From: Actinomycetota bacterium
Lineage (GTDB): Bacteria; Actinomycetota; Thermoleophilia; Solirubrobacterales; Solirubrobacteraceae
DNA length: 8,278 bases
NCBI GenBank assembly: GCA_005888335.1
Contig: VAWY01000262.1
Location: 1-8,278 of the forward strand
Reading direction: 5' to 3'
In this document: piece by piece, positions 1 through 7,057 of the stretch
Position numbering within the stretch: position 1 is the first letter of the stretch
Layout: every line of letters starts with the position of its first letter
The notes under the pieces: generated by a model
Database searches by the model: none
Told to the model about the DNA's origin: nothing
What the model saw: the letters and a program-made list of their open reading frames with translations, nothing else
Translations under genes and position numbers: made by a program

Positions 1-104
1 GCGAACTCTTCCTCGACCGCGACGGTGAAGTCCGGCACCTCCTCGAAGGCCGCCTTCGACGTCGCGAGCAGCTCCTCGTATCCGACTTTTTGCTCCTCGC
101 CCAC
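1..104 (-). CDS. Glutamate-cysteine ligase / carboxylate-amine ligase, GCS2 (YbdK-like) family, N-terminal part only
   Basis: Only the first 34 codons are in the window; the gene runs off the low-coordinate edge. The peptide ends in FTVAVEEEF, which matches the first conserved strand of the GCS2/YbdK ligases (usual form TxGxEEEF), whose acidic residues help hold the Mg-ATP site. Family members join glutamate or a similar acid to an amine such as cysteine, using ATP. The GTG start at 104 was chosen because an in-frame TAG, the stop of the glycosyltransferase gene, lies nine bases upstream and no other start codon lies between them. No strong ribosome-binding site is visible, so translation is probably coupled to the upstream gene. 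The preceding residues (about 1-25, with YEELL and a helical stretch) look like the usual short N-terminal lead. The exact substrate cannot be told from this fragment; gamma-glutamylcysteine synthesis, EgtA-like activity or another glutamyl transfer are all possible. Confidence 0.72.
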   Translation of the reverse strand, partial: MGEEQKVGYEELLATSKAAFEEVPDFTVAVEEEF

Positions 105-113
105 GCGCGAAGC

Positions 114-1355
114 CTAGATGCCGCGAAGCGGTTCCAACAGGCGCTCGGCGACGTGCGGCCAACCCCAGTTGCGCTCGACGGCTCGGCGCGCGGCGAGTCC
201 AAGCTCCCTCCGTTCGTCCTGAGAGAGGTCGAGCACCTCGCGCAGGCGCGCACGGAGCACGTCGGCGTCACCGGTCGGGAACGCCGCGAGGTGCGCGTAC
301 CGGGACGGGTACTCCGCCGCGATTCCGGCAGCGACCTCGGCAAGCCCGGAATGATCCGCAACGAGCGGGGGGACGCCCGCCGACGCCGCTTCCGCAGCAA
401 CCATCCCGAACGCCTCGGGGAAGATCGACGGCACGACGGCGGCGTCAGCGAGCGGCAGCAGGTGCACGAGATGGCGGTGCTCGAGGGCACCGGTGAACAG
501 CGTTCCCACGGGCGCGAGCGCCTCGAGCTGCGCTCGGTAGTCGCCGAAGCCGACGATGACGGCACGGACGTCGAGGCCGCACAGCGCCTCGAAGAGCACC
601 TGCACGCCCTTGTTCTCGATCAGCTTGCCGAAGTAGACGACGGTCGGGGCGTCCTCGGCGAAGAACCGCGTGAACCGCCGCGCGTTGCCCGGATCGGGGT
701 GCCGCTCGTCGCCGTCGTCGGGGTCGCGGCGCGCCTCCTCGATCAGCGCGGCGAGCGCCGCCGCGCGCTCCTCGGGCACGAACTCCTCGACGTCCACTCC
801 CGGCGGCACCTCGTACACGCGATCGACGTGTCCCACGACGTCCTCGAGCACGCGCCGGATGTGCGCAGACCCGACGTAGATCGCGTCGGCGCCGGCAAGC
901 ACGTCGGCGCCCCATGCTTCGAGCTCCGGCCGGCCCCGCATCGAGTACTCGAGCTCCGAGCCGTGCGCCTTGACCGCGTAGCGCGCTCCGGCCGCCTGCG
1001 CGACCGCCCCGCCGAGCAGCACGTGATTGGCGAAGACGAGATCGGCCGGCGGCAGCGCGCGGATCGCCGCCGCATTCGCCGCGACGTAGGCATCGCGCTG
1101 AGCGTGCGTGAAGTCCTGCAGCAGGCGCGCCTCGAGCCCTTCGTAGTCGTCGAGCACGAAGACGGGCAGCAGCCGGTCCGGCAGGATGGGCACGACGACC
1201 GTTGCGCCGCCGAGGTCGTAACGCTCGGGATGCCGCTCCTGGCAGACAACGGTCACGTCGTGCCCGGCGCGACTCCACTCGCGCGCAAGCGCGCGCGTAT
1301 AGACATTGCTGCCGGTGCCGCCGAGCAAATAGCCGTGCCAGAGAACGATCCGCAC
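114..1355 (-). CDS. Glycosyltransferase family 4 (GT-B fold)
   Basis: This 413-residue protein has the two-domain GT-B layout of family 4 retaining glycosyltransferases, which move a sugar from a nucleotide donor to an acceptor, normally in the cytosol. The N-terminal domain has the glycine-rich acceptor-side loop LLGGTGSNVY (residues 10-19) and HGSELEY (131-137). The C-terminal domain has YFGKLIENKG (241-250), where K244 and K249 sit where GT4 enzymes contact the donor phosphate. It also has the E-x7-E signature in FPEAFGMVAAE (E314 and E322). Residues about 195-235 form a charged Asp/Arg-rich linker that is probably flexible. The start is GTG, 11 bases after the rex stop, with no clear Shine-Dalgarno sequence, which suggests co-transcription and coupling. 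The next gene, a GCS2 ligase, follows 9 bases after the TAG stop. Donor and acceptor are unknown. An MshA-like role in thiol synthesis is tempting from context but not shown. Confidence 0.9.
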   Translation of the reverse strand: MRIVLWHGYLLGGTGSNVYTRALAREWSRAGHDVTVVCQERHPERYDLGGATVVVPILPDRLLPVFVLDDYEGLEARLLQDFTHAQRDAYVAANAAAIRALPPADLVFANHVLLGGAVAQAAGARYAVKAHGSELEYSMRGRPELEAWGADVLAGADAIYVGSAHIRRVLEDVVGHVDRVYEVPPGVDVEEFVPEERAAALAALIEEARRDPDDGDERHPDPGNARRFTRFFAEDAPTVVYFGKLIENKGVQVLFEALCGLDVRAVIVGFGDYRAQLEALAPVGTLFTGALEHRHLVHLLPLADAAVVPSIFPEAFGMVAAEAASAGVPPLVADHSGLAEVAAGIAAEYPSRYAHLAAFPTGDADVLRARLREVLDLSQDERRELGLAARRAVERNWGWPHVAERLLEPLRGI

Positions 1356-1366
1356 GGCGGCGGACG

Positions 1367-1987
1367 TTACGTCAGATGGAAGTACAACGCGTACAAGAGC
1401 TCCACAGCGGGATTCGACGTGTGCACCGTCACGTCCGCCGGTGTCTCGAGCAGCGCCTCGGAGTAGTTGAAGATGATCTTCACGCCGGCGCCGACCAGAT
1501 CGTCGGCAGCGCTCTGCGCCGCATCGGCGGGAACCGCGAGCACGCCGACGATGATGTTCTTGTCGACGATGAGGTCGGGCAGCCGCGAGTACTCGCTCAC
1601 GAAGACGTTGCCGACGGGGCCGCCGACCTTTTCCGGGTCCTTGTCGAACACGGCGGCGATATTGATGCCGTGCTCGGCGAAGATCGGCGAGCTTGCGATC
1701 GCCTGGCCGAGGCGGCCGGCGCCGACGAGCGCGATGTTGTGCTGCCCCTGCGTGCGCAGGATCTTCCGGATCTCACCGAGCAGCGATTCGATGTTGTAGC
1801 CGACGCCGCGCTTGCCGAACTTGCCGAACGCCGACAGATCTCGCCTGATCTGGGTCGCGTTGATGTTCGTGTACTCCGCGATCTCCTGCGAGGAGATGCG
1901 CTGCTTTCCCATCTTGCGCGCCTGCGTCAGCACCTGGAGGTACCGGCTCAGGCGGGCAGCGACGCCAACCGTCAGGCGGTCCGCCAC
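1367..1987 (-). CDS. rex: Redox-sensing transcriptional repressor Rex
   Basis: At 206 residues this has the usual length and layout of Rex, a dimeric repressor that leaves DNA when the NADH/NAD+ ratio rises. Residues 1-75 form the winged-helix DNA-binding domain, with the family stretch SSQEIAEYTNINATQIRRDL (32-51) followed by FGKFGKRGVGYNI. Residues about 83-200 form the Rossmann domain, with the NADH-binding loop GAGRLG (89-94) and the acidic residue D115 at the end of the second strand, as expected for NAD(H). The C-terminal segment (about 190-206) resembles the domain-swapped helix that links the dimer. The start is GTG and is supported by an AGGAGG four bases upstream, the only consensus ribosome-binding site in the window. 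It lies between a glutaredoxin-like gene and a GT4 gene instead of beside hemA or cydAB, its partners in several actinobacteria. I saw no canonical Rex operator nearby. Confidence 0.96.
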   Translation of the reverse strand: MADRLTVGVAARLSRYLQVLTQARKMGKQRISSQEIAEYTNINATQIRRDLSAFGKFGKRGVGYNIESLLGEIRKILRTQGQHNIALVGAGRLGQAIASSPIFAEHGINIAAVFDKDPEKVGGPVGNVFVSEYSRLPDLIVDKNIIVGVLAVPADAAQSAADDLVGAGVKIIFNYSEALLETPADVTVHTSNPAVELLYALYFHLT

Positions 1988-1991
1988 ACGT

Positions 1992-1997
1992 CCTCCT
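1992..1997 (-). promoter_or_regulatory. Ribosome-binding site of rex
   Basis: The minus strand reads AGGAGG here, four bases before the GTG start of rex. The spacing is on the short side, but the match to the anti-Shine-Dalgarno sequence is perfect and fixes the rex start. The other genes in the window lack so clear a site, so rex may be initiated on its own and more strongly than its neighbours. Confidence 0.7.
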
Positions 1998-2033
1998 CAT
2001 GTCGAGCTTGTAACAGCCGGATTGTTCTAGCAG

Positions 2034-2300
2034 CTACGCGTCGGCTGCCGCTTGTGCAACCGCACGACGGAATGGACCCGGCTGGAGGTGGTAGGTGAAT
2101 CGCCGCCGGCCGTCGATCTCGACCACGGGAAGCCACTCCCGGTAGCGCGCCTCGAGCTCCGGATCGCCGGCGATGTCGACCTCACGGAGCTCGAAGTCGA
2201 GCTCCTCGCGGAGGGCCCGCAGCTGCTCGAGCGCGCGCTCGCAGAGGTGACACCCCGGCGCGTGGTAGACGACGACCTCGGGCTTACGGATAGATGCCAC
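2034..2300 (-). CDS. Small glutaredoxin-like / thioredoxin-fold protein (CxxC)
   Basis: This 88-residue protein has a minimal thioredoxin fold. The first strand (VVVYH) leads into the redox motif CHLC (C17 and C20). A helix follows, then the second strand ELREVDI (38-43), and a cis-proline region LPVVEIDG (57-64, P58) that in this fold faces the active cysteines. Proteins of this size belong to the glutaredoxin-like (DUF836) group; most are presumed cytosolic thiol-disulfide oxidoreductases with unknown partners. The GTG start lies inside the 3' end of gdhA (17-base overlap), and no other start keeps the first beta strand. There is no strong ribosome-binding site, so translational coupling to gdhA is likely. 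It is followed after 46 bases by rex, which places a thiol-redox protein between an NAD-linked enzyme and the NADH sensor. The fold is well supported; the physiological substrate is unknown. Confidence 0.85.
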   Translation of the reverse strand: MASIRKPEVVVYHAPGCHLCERALEQLRALREELDFELREVDIAGDPELEARYREWLPVVEIDGRRRFTYHLQPGPFRRAVAQAAADA

Positions 2301-3561
2301 GCGTGACCGTGGCTTCTGCGACCCGCTGCACGGCGAGGCCGTAGGCGGCGACGCGCATCGGCATCCCCCGCGATTCCGCGGTTCCCCACGTCTCCTCGAA
2401 CGCGCGACTCATGATGTCGTTCAGCTTCGCGTTCACCTCCGTCTCCTTCCAGAAGTACTCCTGGAGGCCCTGCACCCATTCGAAATAGGAGACGACGACG
2501 CCGCCCGCGTTCGCGAGCACGTCCGGGAGGATCAACACGCCCTTGTCCTCGAGAATCGCGTCTGCAGACGGTGTCACAGGCCCGTTCGCGCCCTCGCAGA
2601 GGATCGACGCCTTGACCTGAGCGGCATTGCGCTCGGTGATCACCTGCTCGAGCGCGCAGGGCGCGAGAATGTCCACGTCGAGCGCGAGCAACTCGTCATC
2701 GTCGGCGAGCTCCTCGGCGTCCTTCAGGCCGACGAGTGTGCCGTGCTCGCGCTTGTACGCGAAGGCGGCAGCGACGTCGATGCCGTTCGGGTTGTACAGG
2801 GCGACTCGGGAATCGGAGATCGCGACGACCTTCGCCCCCTCCTCGTGCAGGAACTTCGCGAGGTACGAGCCGACGTTGCCGAAGCCCTGAACGGCGGCGG
2901 TGAGGCCGTCGATGCGCAGGTCCCGCTTGGCGGCCGCATCGCGGATGCAGAAAAGCGCGCCCCGGGCCGTCGCCTCCTCCCGGCCGAGCGAGCCGCCGAT
3001 CGTCAGCGGTTTGCCGGTCACGACGCCGAGCACGGAGTGGCCCTTGTTCATCGAATAGGTGTCGAAGATCCACGCCATCACCGAGCCGTCGGTGCCGACG
3101 TCCGGAGCGGGAATGTCCTTCTCCGGCCCGATCTCGTTGATGATCTCGGTCGTGTAACGGCGCGTCATCCGCTCGAGCTCCGCACGCGACAGCTTCTTCG
3201 GGTTGACGACGACTCCGCCCTTTGCGCCGCCGAACGGGATCCCCATCAGCGCGCACTTCCACGTCATCCACATCGCGAGGGCCTTCACCTCGTCGAGCGT
3301 GACGTCCGGGTGGTAGCGGATGCCTCCCTTCGACGGGCCGCGCGCGATGTTGTGCGTGACCCGGTAGCCGGAGAACACGCTGGTGGAGCCGTCGTCCATG
3401 TGCACCGGCACGGAGACCTCGACCGCCTTCTTGCAGTTGCCGAGGACGCTGATCAGATTCGCGTCGATGTGGAAGGTCGACCCGACGCGCCGCAGCTGCT
3501 CGCGCGCGATCTCGAACGGGTTCTCGCGGAGATGCGAGACCGGAGCAAAAAAAACCGTCAC
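2284..3561 (-). CDS. gdhA: Glutamate dehydrogenase, probably NAD(H)-linked
   Basis: This 425-residue enzyme of the Glu/Leu/Phe/Val dehydrogenase family interconverts glutamate with 2-oxoglutarate and ammonia, linking nitrogen and carbon metabolism in the cytosol. Substrate-binding and catalytic features are present: GPSKGGIRYHP (75-85, K78), the family signature around GIPFGGAKGG (107-116, catalytic K114) and APDVGTD (152-158, D154). The Rossmann domain has QGFGNVG (225-231). Residue D250 in VVAISDS ends the next strand, and an acidic residue there normally favours NAD(H) over NADP(H); cofactor preference is therefore inferred. Length is normal for the hexameric 410-425 residue class. The start is GTG at 3561, and the ten residues before LRENPFEIA form a short lead containing a T8 tract. 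A promoter candidate lies just upstream, so the gene may begin its own transcription unit with the glutaredoxin-like gene and perhaps rex. Confidence 0.96.
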   Translation of the reverse strand: MTVFFAPVSHLRENPFEIAREQLRRVGSTFHIDANLISVLGNCKKAVEVSVPVHMDDGSTSVFSGYRVTHNIARGPSKGGIRYHPDVTLDEVKALAMWMTWKCALMGIPFGGAKGGVVVNPKKLSRAELERMTRRYTTEIINEIGPEKDIPAPDVGTDGSVMAWIFDTYSMNKGHSVLGVVTGKPLTIGGSLGREEATARGALFCIRDAAAKRDLRIDGLTAAVQGFGNVGSYLAKFLHEEGAKVVAISDSRVALYNPNGIDVAAAFAYKREHGTLVGLKDAEELADDDELLALDVDILAPCALEQVITERNAAQVKASILCEGANGPVTPSADAILEDKGVLILPDVLANAGGVVVSYFEWVQGLQEYFWKETEVNAKLNDIMSRAFEETWGTAESRGMPMRVAAYGLAVQRVAEATVTRGIYP

Positions 3562-3570
3562 CGAATGGCG

Positions 3571-3599
3571 AGTATACGGGGCGGTCAGCGGCGGCTGAA
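3571..3599 (-). promoter_or_regulatory. Candidate sigma-70-type promoter of gdhA, giving a nearly leaderless mRNA
   Basis: On the minus strand a -35-like TTCAGC (3599-3594) is followed by exactly 17 bases and a -10-like TATACT (3576-3571), which is five of six against TATAAT. The gdhA GTG at 3561 is only nine bases past the -10 element. Transcription would therefore start within a few bases of the start codon or on it. There is no room for a Shine-Dalgarno sequence, which fits the leaderless initiation that is common in actinobacteria. The -35 element lies inside the last codons of the upstream peptidase gene. AT-rich hexamers like TATACT are rare in DNA this GC-rich, which adds weight. Confidence 0.5.
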
Positions 3600-6101
3600 G
3601 GGCAGGCGCCGTACGCTCGGCACACCGGGTTCGACCGGGTAGGCGCGAATCCGAAGCTGGTAGTCGCCGGGCGGCAGGAGCTGGCCGTCGGGCGCGCGGC
3701 CGGTGATGCCGAAGGTGTAGCGGCCCGGCAGCACGTCACGGAGCCGGGCGAGCAGGCCGACCGCCGTGCCGTCGCTGCGGTAGAGGAGAACGTCGAGCTG
3801 GCGCACGGGCCGAATCTGCGGGCGGCCGGCCACATCGAGCACCTGCCCCGCGTCGACGCCGAGCAAGACGGGCTTCGTGTCAGAGGCCTCGAACGACTTC
3901 TCGGAGAGCGTCGCGCCTGTGATCAGGTCGACGTCGTTCGCGCCGAAAGCGATCGCCCACGGGATGTGGATGCCTCCGCCCCCCTGGATCGCGACGAGCA
4001 CGTTCCCTTCCGCGGTCGCATCGCCCGACGGCGCGGACGCGGTGATCGCGTTCAGCCGGACGAGCACGCTGCCGCCCTTCGGGAGGTTGATGCGGGCCGG
4101 TCGGATCGAGAAGTCGACCGCGGCCGCACCCTCGGTGAGCGTGCGCATCGCGAGCGTCAACTTCACCGCGCGCGTCGAGAGATTCGTGAGCGTGAACGCG
4201 GCCTTGACGCGCCAGCCTGCACCGGTCGAGCGGCCGAGCGCGAGCGTCGAAGGCGATGCGGCGACTTCGCCGGCGGCGGCGGCGCCGATGTCGACGAAGC
4301 CGGCACCCTGCGACGTAATCGGCTCCCCGACCAGCGGCCGGGCGCTGCCGACGAGCAGGCCGGCGAGCGCGTCGGCCCCGAGCGACGGCCGGGCCTGGGC
4401 GAGGAGCGCGGCAGCGCCGGCGACTGTCGCAGCGGCGGCGCTCGAGCCGTTGACCGTGACGAAGCGAGGTGAGCCGTCCGCGCTCGCTCCCGGGTCGGAC
4501 GTCGCGAGCGCGACGCCCGGTCCGACGAGGTCCGGCTTGACACGACCGTCGAATGCAAGGCCTGCGGACGAGAAGCTCGCGACGCGTCCCTGCTCGACGT
4601 TCGGCGTTCGCGCGGCGGCGCGCAGGGCGACGGCGACCGCCTCGTCGAGGCCGAGACCACCGGCGGCGAGCGTCGCGTGGCCGCCGTACAGCAGGACCGC
4701 CGAGGCGCCGGCCGCAGAGGCACGCGCGGCGGCCGGTGCCGGCGATGCGCCCACCGGGACGAGCGCGGCCCGCCCGGCGACGACGCTCACGCCCTTGCGC
4801 GTGAAGAAATCGGCGAGTCGCGGAGCGGTGCGGCGCGTCCCCCCGATCGTCCCGCGCGGGACGGCGATCTGAAGGTCGAGCCGTCCCGCCGGCCGAACGG
4901 CGCCGGCGAGCGCAGTGCTCGCGTCGAGCAGGGTGGTCAGGCCGGCGCGCACGACGATGCGTGCGCGGTCCGTCTCGGAGCGCGTGTCGACGGCGCCGAC
5001 CGTCAGCACCTTTGGGGCGCCGCCGGGCCCGGAGACGTCTCCGTAGCCGGCGGCCGTGCGCCCGTCGTTCCCGGCCGGGGCGACGACGAGGGTGTCGAGC
5101 GCGAGCGCGCCCGCTGCGGCGCGGGCCTCCGGCCCGTCTGCGAACGCCGCGAACGGCTCCGCCAGCGACACGAGCGCAACCCGCGCCGCGTCGTGCGCGT
5201 CGCCGTCGTCGTTGGGATCGACCGCACGCTCGAGCCCGGCGACGATCTGGTCGCTGCGCGCGTAGATCGCCCAATGCCCGAGCGCGTCCGGCTGCCAGCC
5301 GGCGACCCGGATCGGCAGGACGAACGAGCCGGTCGCGACGCCGGTCAGCCCGGACGGGCCTCCCGCACCGACGAGCAGACCGGCCATCTGGGTGCCGTGC
5401 CGCTCGATCTGCGTCGGATCGTCGGGCCGGGCTGCCGCCTGCGCGTCGACGCCGCCCGTGATCACGTCGATTCCCTGCTGCACGCGTCCGCGCAGGTACG
5501 GCACCGCGGAATCGACGCCGGTGTCGAGCAGCGCGATCGTGACTCCACGTCCGTCCACACCCGACGCGGCGACGTTCGCCCGATGCCCGGACTCCGGCCC
5601 GAAATCCGCGCGCGAGAGGACGCGCGTCGAGATGGTCGCCGGATAGGCGACGCGCACCGGGAACACTCCCTCGACGTCGGCGTCGCGCTCGATGATCGGG
5701 ACGGCACTCGCGTCGACGAGCGCCGAGAAGCCGTCGAGGACCCGCGTGAAGCTGTAGTCCGGGTGGACCGGCACTCCCTGGAGCGCGAGCCGCGAGACGA
5801 GCAGCCTCTGCGCCGCCAGCGTCGCGTTCGTCCACGCGCGCTCGCGGCGCGTGCTGACGATCCCGCCGGCCCGCGCGACCCGTTGCGCCAGCGACGGCGT
5901 CTTGAGCACGACGATCACGCGCTGGCCGAGCGCGACGCGCGGGCGGGAGCCGACGAGCCCTCGCCAGCCGGCGGCGCTCGTCGGCGGCTCCGCCCCCTGT
6001 CCCGCGCCCTGGCCGCTCGTCGCGAGCAGCACGGCGGTCGCCGCGACCGCGACGAGCGCGAGGAGGAGCGCATGCCGCGGCTCAGCGCGAGGCGTACGCA
6101 T
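3585..6101 (-). CDS. Secreted subtilisin-family (S8) serine peptidase with propeptide, PA-like insert and C-terminal beta domains
   Basis: Numbering is from the ATG at 6101 (838 residues). A TTG at 6110 would add three residues; the ATG is preferred because it leads straight into a basic stretch and a hydrophobic signal segment (about 11-27, no lipobox cysteine). Residues about 59-154 resemble an I9 propeptide. The catalytic set is complete: Asp193 in IALLDTG, His235 in RHGT, oxyanion Asn345 in APAGNDG and Ser554 in NGSSAAAATVAG. KPDLVGPG (522-529) is the usual segment before the serine box. The serine box differs from the standard GTSMAxPHVAG in lacking its Pro and His. Residues about 380-500 look like a degenerate PA domain inserted before the serine. 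About 615-710 and 740-838 look like beta-sandwich domains. No sorting signal or C-terminal membrane anchor is seen, so export is likely. Its start overlaps the tsaD stop by 20 bases. Substrate is unknown. Confidence 0.9.
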   Translation of the reverse strand: MRTPRAEPRHALLLALVAVAATAVLLATSGQGAGQGAEPPTSAAGWRGLVGSRPRVALGQRVIVVLKTPSLAQRVARAGGIVSTRRERAWTNATLAAQRLLVSRLALQGVPVHPDYSFTRVLDGFSALVDASAVPIIERDADVEGVFPVRVAYPATISTRVLSRADFGPESGHRANVAASGVDGRGVTIALLDTGVDSAVPYLRGRVQQGIDVITGGVDAQAAARPDDPTQIERHGTQMAGLLVGAGGPSGLTGVATGSFVLPIRVAGWQPDALGHWAIYARSDQIVAGLERAVDPNDDGDAHDAARVALVSLAEPFAAFADGPEARAAAGALALDTLVVAPAGNDGRTAAGYGDVSGPGGAPKVLTVGAVDTRSETDRARIVVRAGLTTLLDASTALAGAVRPAGRLDLQIAVPRGTIGGTRRTAPRLADFFTRKGVSVVAGRAALVPVGASPAPAAARASAAGASAVLLYGGHATLAAGGLGLDEAVAVALRAAARTPNVEQGRVASFSSAGLAFDGRVKPDLVGPGVALATSDPGASADGSPRFVTVNGSSAAAATVAGAAALLAQARPSLGADALAGLLVGSARPLVGEPITSQGAGFVDIGAAAAGEVAASPSTLALGRSTGAGWRVKAAFTLTNLSTRAVKLTLAMRTLTEGAAAVDFSIRPARINLPKGGSVLVRLNAITASAPSGDATAEGNVLVAIQGGGGIHIPWAIAFGANDVDLITGATLSEKSFEASDTKPVLLGVDAGQVLDVAGRPQIRPVRQLDVLLYRSDGTAVGLLARLRDVLPGRYTFGITGRAPDGQLLPPGDYQLRIRAYPVEPGVPSVRRLPFSRR

Positions 6102-7053
6102 CCAGGCCAAGATAACCGGGGTAGGGGACGGCCTTCCGAAACCGGGCCGCCGAGGCGATCATCGCGGCGTTGTCGGTGGCGAGGGGCAGCGGCGCCAGTG
6201 CCGCGTCGGCGAGCGCTTCGCGGAGCTCGGAGTTCGCGGCGACACCGCCGACGACAGCGATTCGCCTGGCGTCCGCCGCCTCGCGCACGCGGCCGACGAG
6301 CGCGCGCACGATCGCCCGCTGGTACGAGGCGGCGAGGTCGGCCTTGCGCTCCTCGAGCTCCTCGGCCGAGAGGCCGCGCGTCGCGTAGAGGAGCGCGGTC
6401 TTGAGCCCGGAGAACGAGAAGTCGAGCCCGGGCACGCGGGCGACGGGAAAGTCGTAGGCCTCCGGGTCGCCGTCGCGCGCGAGCCGATCGAGCTCGCGGC
6501 CGCCCGGATAGCCGAGCCCGAGCAGTCGCGCGCCCTTGTCGAACGCCTCCCCGGCCGCGTCGTCGAGGGTCGCCCCGAGGATGCGCTGCTCGGTGTGACT
6601 CTGCACGTCGACGAGCATCGTGTGACCGCCGCTCGCGAGCAGGCAGAGGAACGGCGGCTCGATCGGATCCGGTTCGAGGTAGAGCGAGGCGATGTGCCCG
6701 TCGAGGTGATCCACGGGAACGAGCGGCAGCCGCCGCGACCAGGCGAGCGCCTTCGCCGCTGCGAGACCCACGAGGAGGGCGCCGATCAGTCCGGGGCCTT
6801 GCGTCACCGCGACGCGGTCGACGTCGTCGAGCGTCCCGCCGGCCTGCTTCAGCGCCTCCGCGACAACGGGCGAAATAAGCTCGAGATGCCGGCGCGACGC
6901 CACCTCCGGCACGACGCCTCCGTACTTCGCGTGCAGCTCTGCCTGCGAGGCGACGACGTTCGCGCGAATCTCGCCCTCGTCGGTGACGAGCGCCGCCGCC
7001 GTCTCGTCGCAGCTCGTCTCGATCCCGAGGATCACGAGGCCCTCAACGGACAT
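6082..7053 (-). CDS. tsaD: tRNA N6-adenosine threonylcarbamoyltransferase TsaD (Kae1/Qri7 family)
   Basis: TsaD is the catalytic subunit that moves the threonylcarbamoyl group onto adenosine 37 of tRNAs reading ANN codons, working with TsaB and TsaE. The 323-residue protein is slightly short but complete. It has ILGIETSCDET (8-18), the KYGGVVPE stretch (43-50) and the metal-binding HLDGH (H116 and H120). It also has SGGHT (141-145), FSFSGLKTA (212-220), GGVAANS (269-275) and the third metal ligand D294 in ATDNAAM. The ATG at 7053 has GGGGAG directly against it, which is closer than usual. The GTG at 7035 (V7), preceded by TTGAGGG, is a reasonable alternative and would begin the protein at VILGIETSC, as in many relatives. 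Unlike the tightly joined tsaB-rimI pair, it stands 112 bases after rimI behind a repeat-rich leader. In many actinobacteria groES and groEL follow tsaD; here a peptidase gene does. Confidence 0.97.
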   Translation of the reverse strand: MSVEGLVILGIETSCDETAAALVTDEGEIRANVVASQAELHAKYGGVVPEVASRRHLELISPVVAEALKQAGGTLDDVDRVAVTQGPGLIGALLVGLAAAKALAWSRRLPLVPVDHLDGHIASLYLEPDPIEPPFLCLLASGGHTMLVDVQSHTEQRILGATLDDAAGEAFDKGARLLGLGYPGGRELDRLARDGDPEAYDFPVARVPGLDFSFSGLKTALLYATRGLSAEELEERKADLAASYQRAIVRALVGRVREAADARRIAVVGGVAANSELREALADAALAPLPLATDNAAMIASAARFRKAVPYPGYLGLDAYASR

Positions 7054-7057
7054 CTCC

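Noticed and set aside
102..116. In-frame read-through fusion of the glycosyltransferase and the GCS2 ligase
   Set aside because: The two genes share a frame, but the TAG is ordinary and a GTG lies 9 bases later; nothing suggests recoding.
90..1466. Long plus-strand open frame opposite the glycosyltransferase
   Set aside because: It mirrors the GT4 gene and part of rex, has an Arg/His/Glu-rich composition with no fold or motif, and is explained by GC-rich codons on the other strand.
2009..2029. Possible Rex operator between the glutaredoxin-like gene and rex (AACA-N7-TGTT)
   Set aside because: Arms are only four bases and do not match TTGTGAA-N4-TTCACAA or the clostridial TTGTTAA type; too weak to call autoregulation.
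2052..2066. TTGTG followed by CACGA at the end of the glutaredoxin-like gene as a Rex site
   Set aside because: The spacer is six bases, not eight, one half is mismatched, and it lies within coding sequence.
3587..3598. CAGC-N4-GCTG inverted repeat at the peptidase stop as a terminator
   Set aside because: The stem is only four pairs with no following U-run; the T8 tract is about 30 bases further on and inside gdhA.
4677..6404. 575-codon plus-strand open frame opposite the peptidase and tsaD
   Set aside because: Low-complexity Arg/Gly/Ala/Pro translation crossing two real genes with complete motifs; no recognisable domain.
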